64,000 bases of DNA from positions 46,330,755 through 46,394,754 of the forward strand of contig CM048853.1 of assembly GCA_026545225.1 (NCBI GenBank), given 5' to 3'. The notes below the pieces were generated by a model. It saw only the letters and a list, made by a program, of their open reading frames with translations. It searched no databases and had not been told where the DNA came from. Below are positions 1 to 10,625 of the stretch, piece after piece (the first letter of the stretch is position 1; every line of letters begins with the position of its first letter). Both the position numbers and the translations under genes were made by a program. The stretch comes from Cornus controversa. Lineage: Eukaryota; Streptophyta; Magnoliopsida; Cornales; Cornaceae.

Positions 1-13
1 ATCTCATCTGCAG

Positions 14-1263
14 GACATCGTAAATGCTTTAAGGATCCCACATGCTCTTGTCCTTGAGACAAGCTTTGATAGACCCAACTTAAAGTATGAAGTGATTGAG
101 AAGACCAAGGAACCCCTAAAGCAGCTCGGAAAACTACTGAATGATCGTTTCAACAGTTTGTGTGGAATTGTGTACTGCCTTTCGAAAAGTGAATGTGTGG
201 AGGTCTCAAAGTTTTTGAATGAGAAATGTAAAATTAAAACAGTATATTACCATGCTGGTTTAGCAGCTCGCCAGAGGATTTCCGTTCAAAAGAAATGGCA
301 CACAGGAGAGGTCCATGTTGTGTGCGCTACTATTGCTTTTGGGATGGGGATAGACAAACCTGATGTTGTGAGTCGAGATAAATTCTGCATTTTCTTTCTT
401 TGATGCTGTTGTAGATATTGCTATAGTGATGTTATTATTATTTTCAATTTGCACAGCTGACCTATTGCAGGAGGACACCATATAATCTATGTAATCTTTG
501 GAAGTAAATGTGTTTTTTCTGGTGTTCTAGGCTGGTGTTTTCTTGTGGTTGATTCAATAATTTATAAGAAAATTGTTAGATGATTTGGTAGCTAATCATT
601 GCAGGAGGACACCATAGATGATTTGGTAATATTATGAAATGAAAAGAAATACTTTTTTAACTGTATCTGTTACAGTGGGAATCAGTTAAAACCTAACATC
701 TCGATGTTGTACTTTTCTCTCTTTTTTTGGGGTCGGGTTGGGGTGTTTAGTATGTTGTACTTTTTTGAAAACTAAAATGATGATTGTCTATATTTTCAGC
801 GTTTTGTTGTCCACAATACAATGTCCAAATCAATTGAAAGCTATTACCAAGAATCTGGAAGGGCAGGGAGAGATAACCTTCCAGCCTTATGTGTTGCTCT
901 ATACCAGAAGAAGGATTTCAGTCGGGTTGTATGTATGTTACGAAGCGGGCAAGGATACAAAAACGAAAGCTTCAAGACGGCCATGGCTCAAGCTCGGAAA
1001 ATGCAACAGTACTGTGAACTTAAAGTAAGTTGGTTCCTGTTCTGTGAATTAATATATCCTTGTGTTGTCTGCAAAATAAGTTCCAACATTTTATTGCCGA
1101 ATCTAACCTGTGAAAGGCATAACTAAATTTTCAATTTCTCTGTATTCTACAGGCTGAATGTCGTAGACAAACATTACTTGAACACTTTGGAGAATCATTT
1201 GACCGAAATGCCTGTAAATATGGTGCTAATCCTTGTGATAACTGTCTCAAGGCTTCCTCGTGA
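14..1263 (+). CDS. RECQ1: RecQ DNA helicase, RECQ1-like (3' part of gene; 5' end outside window)
   Basis: Three exons are read at 14-367, 800-1024 and 1153-1263, all joined in phase 0 at GT-AG borders (acceptor CAG at 11-13). The translation shows the second RecA-like lobe of a RecQ 3'-5' helicase: YYHAGL, then motif V (ATIAFGMGIDKPDV), then motif VI (YYQESGRAGRD). The last exons encode the RecQ zinc-binding helix with Cys in YCELK, ECRR, ACKYG and PCDNC, and the stop follows six codons after the last Cys, so there is no winged-helix or HRDC domain. This compact C-terminus fits the short plant RECQ1 type rather than RECQ4 or WRN-like forms. Known role of the family: unwinding recombination and replication intermediates in the nucleus. 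The ATPase lobe and the start codon lie upstream of the window. The paralogue assignment is an inference from memory of the family; the RecQ identity is sure. Confidence 0.93.
455..625 (+). repeat. Short direct repeat in the RECQ1-like intron
   Basis: The string TTGCAGGAGGACACCATA occurs near 466 and again near 599 within the intron between the first two visible exons. Each copy begins with an acceptor-like TTGCAG. Neither copy keeps the helicase frame as an exon, and the accepted junction (367 to 800) gives an uninterrupted motif V to motif VI protein, so these look like decoy sites left by a small local duplication. Confidence 0.5.
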
Positions 1264-1685
1264 AGGATACATCTCTATTTTTGGCTAAGGTAAACTACAG
1301 AAAAAAGCAGAATTCATTTTTCTTGAGGGTATGACTCACATTTATTGACCCCAAAGCGCCCTTCAGACTGGTAATAAGGATTTATCTTCTGTCGCTTGTC
1401 ATTCTAAGGCTTTTAAGCAGCCGGCCTCTTTCAATTGTCCGAGGTAAATAAGATGCAAATGTTTCTTTAACCTAAATTCTTTTCGTTGCTTCTGAAATAG
1501 GCTTCAATGGAGAATTGTTGTAGCTTGGGTTGGGTCATGTCAATATTCTTATACCTTAACCTTATCTTCGTTATGTACTTTGTTGGAGAGTAGTTTTAAC
1601 ATATTGAAATTGGTCAATCTGTTAGTATATAACTAACTTCATAATTTACCGTTCAAGTTTGTTTGTTACTTGTTTTATTTTCCTC
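1264..1685 (+). other. 3' flank of the RECQ1-like gene
   Basis: No ORF with family similarity was seen. The stretch should contain the 3' UTR and poly(A) site of the helicase gene; no single strong AATAAA motif fixes the end. Confidence 0.4.
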
Positions 1686-1892
1686 TCTAACACTAAGATC
1701 AAATATCTTGTTAAAACATAGGGCAAGATATCTTGTTATATGAGTGTCAGCTGACTTTTTTTCCTCTAACACTAAGATCAAATATCTTGTTAAAACATAG
1801 GACAAGATATCTTGTTATCTGAGTGTCAGCTGACTTTTTTTTCTCTAACACTAAGATCGATATCTTGTTATTTGAGTGTCAGCTGACTTTTT
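1686..1892. repeat. Tandem repeat, about 77-bp unit, three copies
   Basis: The unit runs from CTCTAACACTAAGATC through a palindromic AAGATATCTT core to GAGTGTCAGCTGAC plus a T-run. Copies begin near 1686, 1763 and 1843; the third lacks the middle part. A single diverged copy sits at about 12127-12180. Confidence 0.85.
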
Positions 1893-2270
1893 TTTCTCCT
1901 TTCCCTTCCTTCCCTTCCCTTCCCTTCCTTCTGTCTTCATGTTTTTCTCCTTTCCCTTCCTTCCCTTCCTTTCCCTTCCTTCTGTCTTCATGTTGGCTTT
2001 AGGTTGAACTCCTTCCTTCTGTCTTCATGTTGGCTTTAGGTTGAACTAAACCACTCTTCATTGGTGAATATTGTGATATTCTTTAAACCATCTTAGCCAG
2101 CTTTCTCTTATCCAGCTGCTTCCCCTTTTCTCTTATCCAGCTGCTTCTGCTTCCCCTTTCTCTTATCCAGCTGCTTCCTTCCTTTGAGCTTCCATATATT
2201 GTGTCTATTGAGGATTTCCTTTGAGCTTCCATATATTTTGTGTCTATTGAGGATTTTTTTTTCTTCCTAA
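1893..2270. repeat. Stepwise tandem duplications of pyrimidine-rich modules
   Basis: Successive short modules are each repeated in place: a (CCCTTCCTT)-type tract ending in TTCTGTCTTCATGTT (about 1893-2046, with GGCTTTAGGTTGAACT twice), TCTCTTATCCAGCTGCTTC (three times, about 2103-2177), and TTTGAGCTTCCATATATT (twice, about 2192-2260). The order of the modules matches the single-copy stretch at 12185-12262. Confidence 0.8.
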
Positions 2271-2332
2271 ATTGTCTTTCTGAGATCTTGAACTCTCGAC
2301 CTTCTATTTTATGAGAACTTGAACTCTTGACC

Positions 2333-2725
2333 TTTTATTTTAAATAGAAGGTGAAGAAGTACACCCTACAGAAGATAAAATTTCAAGTTTTCAATACAAA
2401 AACAAGTTTTATTCATTAATTTTTAAATTATTGCAATCAAGAACTTTCTAGATTTGTTGAGTCTTAACTTATTAGAAAACTCTTAATAGTATATACAATG
2501 AAAGAGCAGAGATGAGATATACACTAGAACTTTTATTTTAAATAGAAGGTGAAGAAGTATACCCTACAGAGGATAAAATTTCAAGTTTTCAATACAAAAA
2601 CAAGTTTTATTCATTAATTTTTAAATTATTGCAATCAAGAACTTTCTAGATTTGTTGAGTCTTAACTTATTAGAAAACTCTTAATAGTAAATATACTGAA
2701 AGAGCGGATGAGATATACACTAGAA
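2333..2725. repeat. 198-bp tandem duplication
   Basis: Copy 1 covers 2333-2530 and copy 2 covers 2531-2725. They are nearly identical, differing by a few substitutions and small gaps (for example CACCCTACAGAAG versus TACCCTACAGAGG). No coding content is visible. Confidence 0.9.
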
Positions 2726-3424
2726 TGCAAGCACGCATTTGAATTTGTTTTAGTTTGCATAAATGTGTTACTTACATATATTCATTGAGAACAATTGTAA
2801 ATGTTACAAATGAAAATATTATCAATCAATCTTCTTATTCTTCAATGGCGCTTCCCCTTTCAAAATTTATAGGACGAGACTTCCAAAACACAAGTTTTTT
2901 TTTTTTATAATAAGCAAGGAATTTGTAATATTAATTTTAGAAATTTAAAATAGGGAGAAAGTAATTTTGTTGAATTTGGAGAGGAGATAAATGGCTCTGG
3001 AATAAATCTAAAGGTCACTAAACTTGATGTAGATAAAAAAAAAAAAAAATTTTGCTCAGTGAGCAAGAGATCTCACACACATAAAAAATTCTCACGGTGC
3101 AACCTTTCACCGCATTCGCTGATCGTGATAAAATTTGAAATATAAAATGACATCGTTTGATTTGTCTTGTGGAGTACCGAGGACATTTGAGAGGGGCTGC
3201 AGAGTCTCTAATATCATATAGAAAGCTAATTAAATTCACAAATTCTTTCATGATAAATTGTAAAATTTTATTTTTATAAATTGTAAAAAAAAAATCATGA
3301 TAAAAGAGGGCCGGCTTGATAGGGTTTCTTAATAAACATAATTACTTACAAAATTTAATTATTTCCTCTATAAAAGTAAAAGGAAATTGATATACAAACA
3401 CCAGATAAAGAAAAATTAAGCCAA
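2726..3424. other. Intergenic, no recognised feature
   Basis: AT-rich DNA with poly(A)/poly(T) runs. The ORF readable on the minus strand near 3018-3251 has low-complexity composition and no family features. Confidence 0.4.
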
Positions 3425-4340
3425 CCAATTACTAAAACACATCAAAACTTAGTAGGGGTGCACAAAAATCCGTCCAAACCGGGAATCCAAACCGAACCGG
3501 ACCGGACAATTCGGTCCGGTTTTTTCGCGGTCCAGTTCGGTCACGGTTCTAATTTTGTGGAACCGTATAGTAACGGTCCGGTTAAAATTTTCGGTCCCTT
3601 AGGACCGAACCGAACCGGACCGAACCATTTCTATATATATAAATATAAAATATGTTATATCTAATATTTAAATATTCTACTTATTATATACTTATAGTAT
3701 TATAATTATAATATAATTGCAATCTTTGTTTTTGAAATATTATACTTATAATATACTTATAGTATTATAATTATAAGTATTATAATTATAGGTTGGTGAA
3801 CCGTGGAACCGAACCGGACCAAACCGGTTCTTCGCAGTTCGGTTCTGTCCGGTTCCATACGGTTAAACGGTTCGGTCCGGTTCCATTTTTAGTGAAACCG
3901 GATCATACGGTTTGGTTCCAAAAAATGCCAGAACTAGACCAATCTGGACCGTGTGCACCCCACCCCTAAAACTTAGGATACCATAATAGAGAGAGAGAGA
4001 GAGAGGGAGAGAGAACGGGAATTAAAATGATATGAAAGTTAATATATCATTTATTAATGGATAATATAGAATAAAGTTGTGTTTGGCACCCTTACATTCA
4101 ACCAAATCTTTATACAGAGAAAAGTAGTTTTTTGGATGGAAGGGGAACAAGAGTATGTATAATGTATGTATGTACTTTCTTATAGAAAGATAGAAATCTT
4201 ATTTATACTAGGATGTGGATCGGCCAACTTGGGAAGCTTCGTCACTGTAACAAAAAAAAAAAAAATGGAAAAAAGTTAAAGAAATTAAACAGTATTGAAT
4301 AGTTGATTATGTTCACCAAGAAAAAAAAAAGCAAAAAAAA
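3425..4340. repeat. Dispersed segment family, copy A (interrupted by a hAT element)
   Basis: The DNA on both sides of the hAT insertion (3425-3452 and 3969-4340) matches 13540-13880 and 16445-17290. Shared strings include ACTAAAACACATC, GTGTTTGGCACCC, CAACCAAATCTT, TTTCTTATAGAA and ACTAGGATG followed by a poly(A)-rich tail and TATTGAATAG. It is non-coding in all copies. Confidence 0.75.
3453..3968. mobile_element. Non-autonomous hAT element (516 bp) with 8-bp target duplication
   Basis: The left end reads TAGGGGTGCACAAAAATCC and the right end CCGTGTGCACCCCACCCCTA. It is flanked by perfect 8-bp duplications AAACTTAG (3445-3452 and 3969-3976). The subterminal DNA on both sides is packed with AACCGGACC/GGTCCGGTT-type repeats, as expected for transposase-binding sites; the centre is AT-rich. 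No transposase is encoded. The empty site is visible in related segments at about 13550 and 16455. Confidence 0.9.
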
Positions 4341-5330
4341 TAACACAACCCTCCTCTATTCTGTTCAAGAAGAATACCTTGGTGTCATGTTGGAATCAAA
4401 GAGAGTCCCACAAACCGGGCTGAGGAAGGGGGATTGAGATTCTCCATGTTAATGTCTAGAGGTTATAGCAGCGGCTTAGAAGATGTATAGTTAGAAATAA
4501 AGAAAAGATAATTGTATTTTATTGAATTGATATTATAGATCCATATACAAACGTCTATTTATATACACATAATTTTGAAGGTTAAGTAAACTTAAAAAAT
4601 AAAAAATTCTAATTCTAAATTATTTAGGAGAAGGTGTAAGAAACTTATTAGGAAAAGATATATAATCTATAATAAAAAATATATAATCTAGCATGCATAT
4701 TGAGTAATGATACAGGTGAATATATATATGTATTGCAGTAAGAGTAATGATGCGTTAAAGGGATTAGAATTAGAATTGGAATTGGAATTGGAAAAGGAAT
4801 TAGAATTGGAATTGGAATTCCATTTATATGATTGAAATAAATTGGATTTGAAAGGAAAGGAATTTTGTTTATAGTTAGGATGTCAAATGGAATTTAAAAT
4901 GAAAATAATATTATATCATTTTTGTTATTGTTAAAATAATAAATAAAATTTTTATTTTAAAATATGATTATATAGATAAAAAATAATAAATTAGGTCAAT
5001 AAAAAAATTAACTTAATAAATATAAAAAACAAATTAGATTGTGCGCTTAAATAAACTTTTCCGAATGTCTTACACTTATCAATCATGTACACTTTTTTTG
5101 GGTTTGCCATCGGTTGGTTTGACAATTTCTTCTCATCCCTCCTATTTAAGGTATTTGCTAGTTATACCATTTGAAATTCTAGCTTAGAGATTGATTGAGA
5201 GTGGGACTCCCGGAAACCATAATCCAGAATCCCAAAAATTGAACCCTAAACTCGAAACTTGAACCCCAAATGTGATCTGATTGACACAAGAATGGAGCAT
5301 CTCTTTTTCACTAAAAATAAAGGTGCGATT
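4341..5330. other. Intergenic, AT-rich; part of the rearranged block
   Basis: GGGGGATTGAGATTCTCCAT near 4428 matches the segment family at 6975 and 17505. A run of (GAATTG)-like repeats lies at about 4766-4820. No coding signal was seen. Confidence 0.4.
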
Positions 5331-5475
5331 CATCATTGGCTCCATTTTTTATTTTTATTTTACCAATACCAACTTATAAGAACCACAACCAATTATATGC
5401 AAAATGAAGCTTCGCATGGTGATGGGCCAAGAAAATTCCGGGTTGACAACATGCAAAACTAAGCTTCATACCATA
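5330..5475. repeat. Segment repeated at 12850-12995
   Basis: Both places share CACAACCAATTATATGCAAAAT followed by a ...GATTGACAACATG(C/T)AAAA stretch at similar spacing. It is part of the local duplication of the 1.7-17.7 kb block. Confidence 0.6.
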
Positions 5476-5754
5476 AGCCTTCAACAGGAAGGGTTCTTGA
5501 ACAAACATGATAGGTTTCGGAGAGAGGCGAAACGGTAGAGATATGAGAGGCCAGACATGATAGGATTTGAGAGAATTAAAAGAGAGATAGAGATAGGATT
5601 TCATTTTCTAGAGGGTGGAGAAGAGAGACACGAGAGTCGTTGAGATGTGAATGTCAAAAAATTTGGTCTTTAGAGTGAGGGTATAAGCATAATTTCACAT
5701 TCACCGTTTGACACTTGAAACCTCAGAAGAGGAGGTGAGAGTAAATCACCCATA

Positions 5755-6900
5755 GATTTTTTTTTTTTTGGCAAGTAAGTCGTTTCATTGATATAGAAAT
5801 AAACAAACAAGCTCCAGATAGGAGTAACAAAAAAGAAACAATTAAGATTCAACAATTTGTTTACAACAAGGAGAGTTACAAAAGGAGTGTCAAGTAGCAT
5901 CGTGGCATTAATAGCTAGAGCAAAAAGGGGGGAGCCGGAATGGGAACTAAAGTTTCCCTAGTTCCCAATGTGTATAAGATCAGGAGGTTTCTTTGGTGGC
6001 CTGATGTAGAGCAGGGGAGATGCCAAGCAGGTCCGGTCCTGAGATTTCAAAAATATTAAGAGGCCTTAAACAGACTTTCAAATGGTGTCCTTTCTACCTA
6101 AAGTTTCACGTGTGAATAAATTTTATAGGAATGCAAAATTTTTATTAAAATGAGACGATAAGCAAATACAATATATTAATGTTGAAAAAAAAAACCCTGG
6201 TGTTGGTGCTTTATAAATAGCATAATCCAGTTCACATAAAAAAATTAAAAAAATATATTCAACACACCTTAGTCACAAAAATCAAAATTGAACTTCATAT
6301 TAAAGTAAATGTATTGGACTATTATCTTCATATTCAACACACCTCATTATTTTTTAAATGAGACCCAAACCAGTGTATTGGACTATTATCATTATTTTTT
6401 AAAAGAGGCTCAAACTAGTGTATTGGACTATTATCATTATTTTTTAAATGAGACCCAGTTGACTTTTTATTTCTAAATTTTGGCTCAGACATCCTGGGTT
6501 ATTAGTTATTATTATTTTTTTAAAATAACATCTAGTGGGTTTAGTAAAAATTGGGAGACCTCAAAAAATTAAAAAATTTGAAGGCCCTAGGCGACCTCTT
6601 GTGCCGCCTAGGCTCAGGGCGACCCTAATGCCAAGTTGCTGCAAGTTGTCGATTTGCTCTACTATCCCTGAAGCTATAAGAGTGAAGCCTCAATTTGATT
6701 ATTTCAGTGATCTTTCGAATTAAGCACTAGATGTTTGATGATTTGTCATTGAAGATCCTGTTGTTTCTTTCTCTCTACAGTGAGTAGACACAAGCTGCTG
6801 GTGCAAGTCTATGGGAGAGATGAGCAATTGGGTGAGTCCAAGAAGTTGAGGCCTATGATAGAAGGGGTTGTCATCCCACAACATTACATTGGAAGTTAAG
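5755..6900 (-). mobile_element. Possible LINE 3' end on the minus strand, interrupted by a hAT element
   Basis: Read on the minus strand, the sequence ends with ...ATCAATGAAACGACTTACTTGCC followed by a poly(A) run (poly-T at 5758-5770 on +), which is the look of a retroposed LINE or mRNA tail. The inner boundary at about 6900 is uncertain and no reverse transcriptase motif could be read. A retroposed transcript is an alternative. Confidence 0.35.
6028..6627. mobile_element. Non-autonomous hAT element of a second family (600 bp)
   Basis: Terminal inverted repeats are CAGGTCCGGTCCTGAG at the left and, read inward from the right, TAGGGTCGCCCTGAG. The element is flanked by the perfect 8-bp duplication ATGCCAAG (6020-6027 and 6628-6635). 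The interior is AT-rich and contains a repeated ACTATTATCATTATTTTTTAAA-like motif; no transposase frame is visible. Confidence 0.85.
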
Positions 6901-6924
6901 GAAAAATTGGAAGTGGTCCCAAAT

Positions 6925-7160
6925 TTCTGGGAAGGCCGGTGGTGGCTGGGGACGCGGGGGCTTCGGATTGAGATTCTCCATTTTTGGTGCTTAATGCAAA
7001 CACAGTGCCTTTCTGGTGCTTAATGCATGCAGTGTGCCTTTATATATATATATACACACACAGTCACACACACAGTAGTACAAAGACACGTGATTAAAAC
7101 CTCATAAAATTATGAGAAATTTTAATTTGAGCTAATAGAGTGCGCGCGCATATATATATA
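6925..7160. repeat. Segment repeated at 17400-17690
   Basis: Both copies share GATTGAGATTCTCCATTTTT, TGCAAACACAGTGCC-like DNA, CTTTCTGGTGCTTAATG, ACACGTGATTAAAACCTCA and GAAATTTTAATTTGAGC in the same order, with variable (AT)n/(CA)n tracts between them. Confidence 0.8.
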
Positions 7161-7339
7161 TATATACACACACAATGTATAGATATCTTTTAAACGGTAC
7201 ATAAAAATATTTTCTCTTTTTAAAACAATTGAAGGCTAAGTAATTTCGAAAGGAATGGTAGATTGACCAGTTGGTGAGTAAGTTATTGAATACATTTGAA
7301 TAGTAGAATAGTAAGTTTCACTGATATGGTGAGTAAATT

Positions 7340-7490
7340 ATTGAATGAATTTCAATAATTTTAATTGAGAAGTACCTCAGAACAGGTTTTATATTTAGAA
7401 ATGCTAATTGAAAAAAAATAAATTAAACGCCAAGGAAATAAAGCACAAATGTTATTTCTTAATGATCAAACTCTATTCGTGATCACATAA
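7340..7490. repeat. Dispersed segment family, partial copy D
   Basis: TTTTATATTTAGAAATGC and AAAGCACAAATGTTA followed by ATGATCAAACT match the stretch at 13390-13465 and, less closely, 16320-16385. Confidence 0.55.
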
Positions 7491-7659
7491 TTTGTTAGAA
7501 ATTTAATTCCCTTTTATTCGACACATTAAAAACATATCATGACATCAACAATCACACAAACATACAGAGAGATAATAGTCAAACACATTTACGCACAATA
7601 TAATATTTTACATGATTCACTTAACTTTAGAGCTACTTTCATAAAGAGAGATTTCACTA

Positions 7660-8709
7660 TAATTGAACTCATAAAGAATTGTACCTGAACCATTTACTAT
7701 GATTCCGTTCCGGTTCCAAATTTTAAAAATCGTTACCAGAACTAAAACCGTTAAAAAAACAATATATATATATAACTGTTACAAAATTATTATAACAATA
7801 ATAATAAAATCGGACTTTCATGCTAGAAGCCCATTTGTATATGGACTAAAGAGATGCGCATGGCAAAAGTTTGATGAACCGAAAAAATTTGGTTGTGTTA
7901 AGTTTGGAAACCTAAAATAGTTTGCATTCTTTCATGGAGTTCGTTTATATAGAAAGTGAACAGTAATCCAATCCATCAAATTATATGGTGAACAAAAGTA
8001 TCCGTAATAAAGTATGATTTGCAGCGGAAGAAAACAATTCCAATTACTGTTTTTCTAACTTATTAGATAATTCTGTAAAGGATTGAGCTATTATCATGCA
8101 ATTACAATTTTGTGAAATTTTGTCATCAATATCCTCTGTAGTAGTTTGTGTCGTATATCACATACACTTTTTCCGGCCAGAAGTACACTGTGTCTGACTA
8201 CTTTTTAATGGTAAAATGACCATGATATATATATATATATATATATTCTTGTAAATTTGTTGTGTGTGTATATATATATATATACCCATTTTACATTTGT
8301 ATAAAGGAAGAAATTGGAAAATACATCTCTGTTTGTTTAATCTCCATTTTTCTTTCAATACAGTACGACATATAAAGGAAGAAATCAGAAAATGGCTCTG
8401 TTTGTATAAAGAAAGAAACGGGGAAATACGTCAAGGTTAAGAGAGGTTTATTTATGTAAGTAGCAAATTAGTTTTTTTTTTTTTACTAAAAGAAATACTT
8501 TAACGATCATAAATTTTTAGTAAATTATCTTTATTGCTGAAAAAGAGCACATGGCAGAGAATTTCTAGTCATTTTTTTTTATGCATTACTGGTATCGTAA
8601 AGAAACGGAACCGAATCGAATTGTAATTCCAAAATTAAAAAACCTTTGAAATCGATTTCTGTTCCGATACTTTCAGAAATTGTAAGAAATCGAACTGCAT
8701 GCACCTTCA
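7660..8709 (+). mobile_element. Degenerate hAT element, same family as 57096-57681
   Basis: TTGTACCTGAACC...TTCCGTTCCGGTTCC near 7679-7720 and GAAACGGAACCGAATCGAA...GAACTGCATGCACCTT near 8600-8706 match the two ends of the element at 57096-57681. The terminal bases are eroded, no target duplication is clear, and the centre appears to have extra inserted AT-rich DNA. Confidence 0.55.
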
Positions 8710-9535
8710 TTCACACATGCCCATTTGGACACCTTGCAAAATAATAAACACAACATGAATATACATGTACGCATATAGGCACATGCACGTATATACAAGG
8801 TTAAAAAATAGAGAAAATTATTAGTTAGTCCTGTTTTTTTATTTTAAAGACAAATGAGTCTCTTTTTTTTTTATGAAAAAACATAAATTTCTACTTTTAG
8901 TAAACATTTTCAAAGAAGTTCAGTATTCTATTAACAATTTTTTTTTTCCAACATTGCTTTTTTTTTTTTGCAAAGGATAAATTTTATATAAGGAACTATA
9001 ACTGTACAACCCACTTAAGTAGAAAATATTGGCCCAAGGACCAAACAACGTTGCAACCCATTAAAAGGTAAAAAGGACCCTGCAAAACCCGGCAACTATA
9101 ACATTTAAAATAAGAAATAGCTCAATGCGCATTCGATTTTCGGCTAAGGCTGCAATTCGGACAGGTTAGATGTAGAATTCTGGTTCAATTCTATATATGA
9201 AATGTTCAACACTAATCTAATCATAACCTTACTTCCAATCTTAACTACTCAACCTTAACCCAACTCATCCTTAAATTTTTAAACTCGGGTTAAGATTTCG
9301 GGTTATCTATATCCCTAATATCAATGTTGAAAATTTAAAGTAATCTTTGTAGACATTAAAAAATTACATGATGGACCCAAAATATAATTTGGGCTTATCT
9401 TTAGTTTAGCCCACTTTGGAATGTGGCTCAATGAGTCAGATAATTTAAAACTCAACTCACCACAAATAAATGAGTCATGGGTTGATCCAAATTGTCTAAA
9501 AACATTCAAGCCCACTTAAAAATGGGTCAAATGGA

Positions 9536-9539
<4 letters not shown>

Positions 9540-9579
<40 letters not shown>
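9540..9579. repeat. (AT)n microsatellite
   Basis: An uninterrupted AT dinucleotide run just left of the nested LTR. Confidence 0.9.
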
Positions 9580-9581
<2 letters not shown>

Positions 9582-9600
9582 TCATCAAAGATAATTATTA

Positions 9601-10163
9601 TGTATATATTGGATAATTATCACAATTATCATAAAGGATAATTATTAGCAGAAAAGAAAGTTACAAATCTATCTTTCCAAAAAGCCTATAAATAGAGGTG
9701 TGAAGAGAAGAGAGAGGACTCTGATAGAATACTAAAGCTCTGTCAGACTCTGCATTCAATCAACACTTGAAGCTCTGAAGATATAAGTTCATCCAATCTT
9801 CAAAGCTTTGAAGAAGAACAACAACAAACACATTCAAAGTCATGTCATTTTTCCTTAATGATTCAAAAAATTCAAAGAATCATCAACAAGACTGTTTGAG
9901 ATCAAGCTTCTTCAGCCCTCGATCAAAAATTTTCACTAGTTTTCTTCAACAACAAACACTTGAAGAGAACTCTCAACAATCCAATTCAAGATCAAGCTCT
10001 AGCAGCCCTTGAAGTCGGACTATCAAGGAGATCGAATCAGAGGAATTTATCTTTCTTTTGTAAAGATCTGCAGAAAATTGTACCCATTTTTCTGAAATTA
10101 ATAAAATTGATTATTTGTTAATAATTTTCGTTCCTAAATTTTCAGACACGAAATTTGTGTATA
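9601..10163 (+). mobile_element. Solo-LTR-like sequence nested in the hAT element
   Basis: The stretch begins TGTATATATTGG and ends TTTGTGTATACA. It contains a good TATA box (TATAAATAG, 9687-9695), a non-coding A/C-rich leader with partly repeated GATCAAGCT...AGCAGCCCT motifs, and an AATAAA at 10100-10105, i.e. the promoter and poly(A) parts expected of an LTR R region. No flanking coding region and no clear 5-bp target duplication were seen. The leader of an endogenous pararetrovirus is an alternative. Confidence 0.5.
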
Positions 10164-10625
10164 CAATCTTAATAAGTTTCACATTAGATTACTCCTAAAC
10201 AAAAAAAATAAAGAACTTAATGTAAATTTCTAAAAATTACAAACAATTTTTTAGGAAATTAATTGTCTAAAGTGTTAACATATAATAAATTAAGATTTAA
10301 ATAAAGGAAGTTGAAAAGAAAAAAATTATCATAATTTGAATATCATATATAATATATTTAAAATAAAAAATATGCATAAAAATAATATTACAATTCGAGC
10401 TCGGGTTGGGCTCGGATTGTTGGCACCTCAACCTAAGTCCAACCCTAATTAAGTTCAGGTTAAGATTTTTCAACTCAAGTTCACCTCTTATTGTAAAAAT
10501 AACTGTTCAAACTCGTAAAAAATTGGACTAAACTCGAGTTGGGTTCGGGTTGCCCAACCCAAGTTGCACCCCTATTTTCGGCATCCATAGGTGACAAGAC
10601 AACTTAAGTCACATAAAGCAGGGGC

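Larger units (their letters stand above)
9145..10574. mobile_element. hAT element with target duplication TTTTCGGC, enlarged by a nested LTR
   Basis: The left end TAAGGCTGCAA and right end GTTGCACCCCTA form imperfect inverted repeats and are flanked by the perfect 8-bp duplication TTTTCGGC (9137-9144, 10575-10582). Subterminal arrays of GGGTTAAG/CAACCC/GGGTTGGG type occur at both ends. The centre carries the LTR-like insertion at about 9601-10163. Confidence 0.85.
8957..10625 (-). mobile_element. Possible minus-strand LINE/retroposon tail holding nested insertions
   Basis: A T-run at about 8959-8970 followed by GCAAAGGATAAATTTTATAT is the reverse complement of a poly(A)-tailed 3' end. The host sequence is split by a hAT element (9145-10574), which itself holds an LTR-like insertion, giving a three-level nest. 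Extent and type are uncertain. Confidence 0.35.
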
